A stretch of 64,000 nt of DNA from Ricinus communis (taxonomy: Eukaryota > Streptophyta > Magnoliopsida > Malpighiales > Euphorbiaceae), in contig NC_063264.1 of the NCBI RefSeq assembly GCF_019578655.1, positions 19,208,429-19,272,428 on the forward strand. The letters run 5' to 3'. Below, piece by piece: positions 57,668 to 64,000 of this stretch. The notes below the pieces were generated by a model. It did no database searches, had not been told where the DNA came from, and saw only the letters and a list, made by a program, of their open reading frames with translations. The translations under genes and the position numbers were made by a program. How positions within the stretch are numbered: position 1 is the first letter of the stretch; every line of letters starts with the position of its first letter.

Positions 57668-59109
57668 TCTTTTTTTTTTGAAATCCAGAAAACCTTGTAT
57701 TAATAAGAAATTTTAGCAAGAATTACATCAGAAAGAAAACTAGGAGGGTCTAAGAGCCACTTCTTGGAACCTGACAAAGAATGAGGAGCTTGTGTAAGAG
57801 CATGAGCTACGTCTTTTGCAGATCGACGAACAAAATGAAAATGCACTTGCTTGAACAAAGAAGCTAAGTGCTTACAATCTTTAATGATAACATGAAACAA
57901 AGAACTATTTTTCCTGACACTTAATTGCTTCAATCAGTTGCAAACAATCTTAAAGACACAACTATCAACTTGCTTGGTCTTAAGCCAAGAGAGGACTTCC
58001 TTCATACCAATAGCCTAAGACTTTCTAGCTGCAAAACCATACAACACAGCAGCAAAATGAGCCATAATCATCGAGCCATTAGCATCCTTTATCACGCAAC
58101 CAACTATGATACTCCCTGTATGCTAGAATACGGTTGTATCAATATTTATGTTCCCCATCCAATAATTGGTTTAGTCCAAACAACGTCTCCTTCCACACTA
58201 GCATTACACGAAGGATCATATACCCCGGTAGCTGCAGATGCTGCCATTAACTAAAGAAATGACCAGTAGAGTTAATGACAACATGAGAAGGAGATGATTT
58301 GCCATTCCAGACGTTGTCCTTTCTACAGTTCCAAAGCTGCCAATATAGTTGCAAATAAAGAGCACCTCTCTTCAACATTCAAAAGGAGGAAGGAAGCCAC
58401 CAACTTCATTACAGAAGACACACCTGAGATATGGACTGATAATTAAGATAGAGACCAGTTGTTCCGAGCCCTTAGGCACTTAAAAGAACATGAGCAATAG
58501 ATTCATCGTCACATTGACGCCAAGTACGCAAGGAATCAACAGCAGGCCGCTTTGTTCTCAACAAAGTTGCAGTAGGTAGACAATTGGGATAAACTCTCCA
58601 CATGAAATTTCTATTCTGGGCTCTGCTTTCAAGTTCCAAATCTTTTGCCACAAAGTAAAACTTATACTTGCAATTTCTCCTTGCAAAACTCTATAGCAGT
58701 TGCGAATGGAATAAGAACCCTTGTTATCGTGTAACCAATAGTAACCATCATCTACAATACGATCGGATAAAGGAATTTTTAGTATTAATTCCTTATCCCT
58801 ACCAGTAAACATATTAGAAACCAAATCATAATCCTAACTTCTACCCTTCATAGACATTAGAGCACTCACCACAACATTCTCTAATCCAATCAGAACTTCA
58901 ATGGATGGTTTCCCATTTTCAGGACATGGAAGCTAAGCAGAATTCTAAATAAAAATACTCTTCCCATCTCCAACCCGAACTCGACTGCCTTTAAGAATAA
59001 CATCTTGAGCAGCAAGGATACGTCTCCATACATAGCTAGGATTAGGGCTATAACCTGCTTCTAGGAAAGAATTGTTAGGAAAGTAACATGCTTCGAAGAT
59101 CATGATAAT
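57668..59109 (-). pseudogene. LINE copy C: zinc-binding and RNase H 3' region with poly(A) end
   Basis: On the minus strand, 59172-58945 encodes 'YSPNPSYVWRRILAAQDVIL' and 'VGDGKSIF', the zf-RVT neighbourhood. 58824-58558 has 'GSYSIRNCYRVLQ'. 57933-57700 has 'SLFHVIIKDCKHLASLFKQV' and 'FVRRSAKDVAHALTQA', the end of the plant LINE RNase H (RVT_3) domain. The poly(T) at about 57669-57680 on the plus strand is the poly(A) tail, so this is a true 3' end. Stops and frameshifts are common. The copy is interrupted by the copia element and resumes at 63891. Confidence 0.82.
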
Positions 59110-59114
59110 CAAAG

Positions 59115-59433
59115 TGTTGGAACATGTGAGCTTGTCTTGGAAACAAACACATGGTTTCCAGCAGTTTTCCACAGCTTGTAAGTACCCATGTAGTATTTAA
59201 TTTCTTGTTTGACTTTGTACAAGTTCCTATGTTAGTGGCATTGGGAACTACAACTTTTGTAATCTCTTTCTCTATTTAAATCAAATGTTAAAGGCTGAAT
59301 ATATAAGAAAAAAACATATTTTTCTCTCAATTTCTCTTCATCATTTTCTTAAGAACTTGAGCTTAGATTTAGCTCAGTTTATAAGAACTTTAGCTCAAAC
59401 CCAACTAAGTTCTATTTCATTTCCGCATTTACA
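59115..59433 (+). repeat. Copia 5' LTR
   Basis: 319 bp. It differs from the 3' LTR by a few substitutions and a short indel near 59258. A TATA-like CTATTTAAATC lies at about 59271-59281. Confidence 0.92.
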
Positions 59434-59434
59434 G

Positions 59435-59446
59435 TGGTATCAGAGC
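59435..59446 (+). promoter_or_regulatory. Copia primer-binding site (tRNA-iMet)
   Basis: TGGTATCAGAGC follows the LTR after one base. It is the classical plant copia site complementary to initiator methionine tRNA. Confidence 0.95.
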
Positions 59447-59589
59447 TCCTGTCCTACGGGCTATGAGGCTAAGAACAGAAAATCTAGAGAGTCAAACACG
59501 TGAGGGAGAGAAATACCGAGTGTTTGAAAGATTTGTGAGATTTTTTGAAAAAGAAAAAGAAGAACAAGAACAAGAACAAAACCAGAAAA

Positions 59590-62500
59590 ATGGCTTCAAG
59601 TAGCTCATCAGCTCTAGCAGCTCCTACCTTCAATGGATCACTTTATCATTTGTGGTCGGTGAAGATGAAAACTTACCTCAAATCTCAAGGTCTATGGAAA
59701 GTGGTTGAGATAGATGAAGATCCTCCCGCTCTCAGGCCAAATCCAACAATAGCTCAGCTCAGAGACCATGAAGAACAGCTCCTCAGGAAAGATAAAGCCT
59801 TGACTTGCATCCACTCAAGCATGGCAGATCATGTTTTCACCAGCATCATGGACCTGAAAACACCCAAAGCTGTTTGGGATTACCTCAAAGAGAGCTTTGA
59901 AGGCACAGACCGAGTAAAAGCTGTGAAGCTCTTGACGCTCAAGAGAGAATTTGAGCTGCTCAAGATGAAGGATGACGAGCTAGTGAAAGATTATTCATCA
60001 AGAATGATGGATCTTGTAAACCAAATTAGGCTGTATGGTGAAGCTCTACCTGATCAGAGAGTGGTGGAGAAGATTATGGTCAGCGTACCAAGAAAATTTG
60101 AAGCTAAAATTTCAGCTATTGAAGAGTCATGTGATTTGCAGAGGCTAACAGTAGCTGAGCTCACTAGCAAATTAGTAGCTCAAGAACAAAGAAGCTCAAT
60201 GAGAGATGAAGAGACAGCTGAAGGTGCTTTCTTTGTTTCTCATAGAGAAAAGAAGCCAAACAGCAGAAATAGAAGAGTTACTAGCTACAAAAATCGAGCT
60301 CCAAAAAATTCGAGCTCAAAACAAGGCAAACTTCCTCCTTGCTCCATTTGCAAGAAAACAAACCATGCTGAAAAAGATTGTTGGTACAAAGATGGTGAAA
60401 AACCAAAGTACAAATGCAGCTTTTGCAATAAGATTGGCCACACCAAAAAGTTTTGCAGAGCTAAGAAAGCTCAACAAGCTCAGACGCAAGCTCAAGAGCA
60501 GGTCCTTGCAGCTGAGGATGAGAAATCACATCCAAGAAAGCATTTATTCATGGCTTCTCAAGCTAACAAAACAGCTCAGAATTACACTTGGCTCATAGAC
60601 AGTGGATGTACTAGCCACATGACACCAGATGCTACAAGTTTTACTAGCCTTGACGAGTCAATAACAACCAGAGTGAAGCTGGGAGATGGCTCAACGGTTC
60701 AAGCTAGAGGAAGAGGATCAATTTCTGTCAACACTAAGAAAGGTATCAAAGTTATCTCAGATGTTCTTTACATACCTGAGCTCAATCAAAATTTGCTTAG
60801 TGTGCCTCAAATGATTAGAAAAGGTCATGGTGTCTATTTCAAAAATGCATGCTGCTATATTTTAGATACATGTGGTGTTGAGATAGCTAAAGTCAAGATG
60901 ATTGGTAATAGCTTTTATTTGAAGATAGATGTTATTCAGACATGTGCATTCAGTGTAAAAGAGGATGATAGCTTGAAATGGCATAAGAGGCTAGGCCACT
61001 ACAATTTTAGAACTTTAAAAAAGATGCATGATTTAGAGCTAGTTTTGAGTCTGCCTGAAATTGTAGCTCCAAAAGTAGAGTGTGAGGGCTGTAAGCTCGG
61101 AAAGTCACAAAGAATTCCTTTTCCAAAAGGCGGAGTCACTAGAGCTACTGAAAAGCTAGAAATTATGCATTAAGATATTTGTGGTCCTATGGCAACACCT
61201 TCTTTGAGTGAAAACAGGTACTTTGTGCTCTTTATTGATGATTTTTCAAGGATGACTTGGGTGCATTTCCTCAAAACCAAGTCCTCAGTTTTTTCAATTT
61301 TCAAAAATTTCAAGAAGCTAGTGGAAACTCAAAGTAGCTGCAAGCTTAAGGTGTTGAGAATTGACAATGGTGGAGAGTACACTTCACAAGAATTCAGCTC
61401 CTTTTTCCAAGAAGAAGGCATCCTACACCAGCTCACGGTTCCATATTCTCCACAACAAAATGGAGTCTCAGAAAGAAAGAATAGAACTGTGATGAACATG
61501 GCTAGAAGCATGCTGTTTGAGAAGAAGCTACCAAAGACTTTTTGGGCTGAAGCTGTGGCTACTTCAGTATATTTGTTGAATAGAATTGCAACGAAGGTAG
61601 TGGAAGGCAAGACCCCATATGAAGCTTGGAATGGTGTCAAGCCTTTAGTTGAGCATCTCAGAATTTTTGGCTCAATATGTTATTTTCACATTCCTTCAGT
61701 CAAAAGAACGAAGCTAGATTAGAGAGCTATGAAGGGTATATTTGTGGGCTATTCAACAGAGTCCAAAGGCTACAGAATTTTTGAGCTCAACAATAAAAGA
61801 ATTGAGCTTAGTAGAGATGTGAGCTTTGATGAGAGCTCTTTTTGGAATTGGGATTCATATGAAGTCGAGAAGCATGAGCTCCCTTCCTTATTAGCTCCTA
61901 CTTTTGAAGTGGAAGAAGAAGAGAATGTCAATGACGAGCTATTTGATGTGCACAACACTAGTGACACTCAAGTGCTCAGAACAAGACCGTTAGCTGAGGT
62001 GTATGAAAGATACAATTTTGTCTTCGCTGAGCCAACTAACTTTGATGAAGCTTCCAAGCATCCAGAATGGATTGAAGCTATGAAAGCTAAAATTCAAATG
62101 ATAGAAAAGAACAACACTTGGCTACTCACTAAGCTACCACAAAACAAGCAAGCTATAGGAGTCAAATGGGTGTTCAGAACCAAGTACAATTTTGATGGCT
62201 CAATCAACAAGCTCAAGGCCAAATTAGTTGTGAAGGGCTATGCTCAAGTTGCGGGTAGTGACTATGGAGATACCTTTGCTCTAGTAGCTAGACATGACAC
62301 TATCAAGTTGTTGTTGTCTTTTGCAACTCAAATGGACTGGAAAGTTTTCCATCTTGATGTGAAATCAGCATTCTTGAATGGTGAGCTCAAGGAGGAGCTT
62401 TACATAGAGCAACCAGAAGGTTTCCAAGTGAGAGGAAGAGAAAATGAGGTGTACAAGCTAAGAAAGGCTTTATACGAGCTGAAGCAAGCTCCAAGAGCTT

Positions 62501-63530
62501 GGTACCAGAAAATTGATGCTCACTTGATGTAACAAGGGTTCAAGAGAAGTGATAATGAAGCTACTCTTTATTTAAAGCAAGAAGATGGAGAGCTCAAGAT
62601 AGTGGTTTCATTATATGTTGATGACCTCCTTATTACTGGTAGCCAAGAAGAAGCTGTTTCAGAACTCAAGAAGCAAATGGAAAGTGTTTTTGAGATGTCC
62701 GATTTGGGCTTAATGAACTATTTTCTTGGGATGGAAATTCATCAATGCTCCTCATGAATTTTCATATCTCAAAAAAAGTATGCTCTTGATGTTTTGAAGA
62801 AGTTTAAGTTAGAAGCTTGTAAAGAAGTTGCAGCTCCAATAGCTCAGAATGAAAAGCTTTCGAAGAATGATGGAGAAAAACTAGAAAACCCAATTGTGTA
62901 CAGAAGCATTGTTGGCAGCTTGCTGTATCTTTCAGCTACAAGACCTGACATAATGTATCCAGCTAGCCTTCTTTCAAGATTCATGAGCTATCCTACGAGT
63001 GTGCATCTAGGAGTAGCTAAAAGAGTTCTCAAGTTCTTGAAGGGTACCGTGAAGGATGGTATTTGGTATCACAGGCTTGACCAAATTAAGCTACAAGGTT
63101 ATGCTGATAGTGATTGGGCTGGAAGTGTGGATGACATGAAGAGCACTTCAGGCTATGTGTTCTCGCTAGGCTCAGGTGCAATTTGTTGAAACTCAAAGAA
63201 ACAAGAAGTTGTAGCTCAATCAACAGCTGAAGCTGAGTATGTGTCGATTGCAGCTGCATCAAATCAAGCTATATGGCTTAGAAAGCTCTTGTCAGATTTG
63301 TGTGTTGAGCTAGACAAACCAACTATAATCTATTGTGACAACAAGTCAGCAATTGCTAAGCTGAAAATCTAGTTCAACATGGACGAACCAAGCACATCAA
63401 TGTGAAGTTTCACTCCATTAGAGAAGCTGAGAAGAATTTGGAGATCAAGCTCCAGCATTGCTCTTCAAAAGAGCAGCTTGCTGATCTCTTTACCAAACCA
63501 TTATCAAGACCAAGAATTGATTTTTGAAGA
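59590..63530 (+). pseudogene. Copia gag-pol polyprotein, lightly damaged
   Basis: ATG 59590 is the first good start. Gag has 'FNGSLYHLWSVKMKTYLKS' (UBN2-like) and two CCHC knuckles (about 60340-60470). The protease triad Asp-Ser-Gly is at 60598-60606. The pre-integrase region has 'WHKRLGHYNF'. Integrase has 'FIDDFSRMTWVHFL', 'LRIDNGGEYTS' and 'NGVSERKNRT'. RT has 'VKWVFRTKYNFDG' and catalytic YVDD at 62614-62625. RNase H has '[13 protein letters not shown]' and 'TAEAEYVSIAAAS'. Stops occur at 61171, 61720, 62530, 62755, 63187 and 63370, with a frameshift near 63365 before the 'EQLADLFTKPL' end. The first 542 codons (gag to pre-integrase) are open. Confidence 0.92.
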
Positions 63531-63559
63531 ATCAGCTAGGAGCTTCCAAGACCAACCTC

Positions 63560-63568
63560 AAGGAGGAG
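63560..63568 (+). promoter_or_regulatory. Copia polypurine tract
   Basis: AAGGAGGAG lies immediately left of the 3' LTR start at 63569. Confidence 0.88.
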
Positions 63569-63885
63569 TGTTGGAACATGTGAGCTTGTCTTGGAAACAA
63601 GCACATGGTTTTCAGTAGTTTTCCATAGCTTGTAAGTCCCCATGTAGTATTTAATTTCTTGTTTGACTTTGTACAAGTTCCTATGTTAGTGGCATTGGGA
63701 ACTACAACTTTATCTCTTTCTCTATTTAAATCAAATGTTAAAGGCTGAATATATAAGAAAAAAAATATATTTTTCTCTCAATTTCTCTTCATCATATTTC
63801 TTAAGAACTTGAGCTTAGATTTAGCTCAGTTTATAAGAACTTTAGCTCAAACCCAACTAAGTTCTATTTCATTTCTGCATTTACA
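63569..63885 (+). repeat. Copia 3' LTR
   Basis: 317 bp, TGTTGGAAC to TTTACA. It is followed by the target duplication CAAAG and LINE sequence. Confidence 0.92.
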
Positions 63886-63890
63886 CAAAG

Positions 63891-64000
63891 CATAGGCTTT
63901 TAAGAAAATGCCAAGCTTGTTTTCCCAGCATCACCATATTAAAATCCCAAAACTTCTTGAAGCCTAAGTCACTAAGCTTTTTTGGGACACACAATCTATC
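63891..64000 (-). pseudogene. LINE copy C, RT thumb/connection segment, runs off the window
   Basis: The minus strand reads 'GFKKFWDFNMVMLGKQAWHF', the block after the plant L1 RT palm. Bases 63952-64000 match 1851-1899 of LINE A. It continues LINE C from 59109 once the copia element and one CAAAG are set aside, with a one-base frame difference. Confidence 0.85.

Larger units (their letters stand above)
59115..63885 (+). mobile_element. Ty1/copia LTR retrotransposon, nearly intact
   Basis: The 4771-bp element lies inside LINE C with CAAAG at 59110-59114 and 63886-63890. LTRs of about 317-319 bp begin TGTTGGAAC and end TTTACA. Gag, protease, integrase, RT and RNase H come in that order, which defines copia. 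Only about six stops and one frameshift interrupt an otherwise continuous frame. LTR similarity and few breaks suggest a fairly recent insertion. Confidence 0.93.

Noticed and set aside
57925..58254. 109-codon plus-strand ORF
   Set aside because: It is antisense to the LINE C RNase H region, whose minus-strand blocks are recognisable.

Overview
The window looks like repeat-rich (pericentromeric or heterochromatic) DNA of a eudicot plant. It is AT-rich. Nearly everything recognisable is a plant-type transposable element: Athila-like Ty3/gypsy elements with a tRNA-Asp-type primer site, a Ty1/copia element primed by initiator-Met tRNA, L1-type LINEs with a plant RNase H domain, CACTA (En/Spm) remnants, Mutator-like non-autonomous elements, MITEs and a tRNA-derived SINE. 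The only gene of cellular type is a broken F-box/FBD gene. I cannot name the species. I saw no rRNA, tRNA, CRISPR or bacterial-type system.

Layout. 1-1828: SINE stub, a deleted CACTA copy and an AT-rich spacer. 1829-5688: a minus-strand LINE split by a Mutator-like element at 2981-5239. 5689-39690: a second minus-strand LINE segment that was split by one LTR retrotransposon, E1 (5999-37211, TSD AAAGG). E1 was about 13 kb. It grew to 31.2 kb through later insertions: solo LTRs S1 (6871-8337), S2 (13113-14537) and S3 (15503-16965), a gypsy-tail fragment S4 (about 19968-20777), a second element E2 (22665-29481), and a minus-strand non-autonomous element E3 (30318-36523) inside the 3' LTR. Most of these insertions have matching 5-bp target duplications, so the order of events can be read.

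41035-42620: F-box/FBD pseudogene. 43003-44224: two abutting MITEs. 44410-44545: a SINE. 45255-50504: E4, a 3'-truncated relative of E1. 50505-53621: a larger CACTA copy with recognisable transposase exons. 53641-56842: a second Mutator-like element (9-bp TSD) related to the first. 57668-64000: the 3' half of a third LINE on the minus strand, split by an almost intact copia element (59115-63885, TSD CAAAG).

How the parts relate. E1, E4, S1-S3 and E3 belong to one superfamily group that shares LTR modules. E3 keeps the LTRs, primer site, gag zinc-finger tail, post-pol box, 3' noncoding region and polypurine tract of the E1 type. It has lost capsid, protease, RT, integrase and ORF3, so it would depend on proteins from an E1/E4-like partner. 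E1 also carries an LTR-like TATA module and a plausible 317-bp intron directly upstream of its third ORF. All coding regions in the window are interrupted by stops, frameshifts or deletions. The copia element and E3 look youngest. I found no new defence or metabolic system. The most interesting material is the nested element record and the cis-acting architecture of the Athila-like family.
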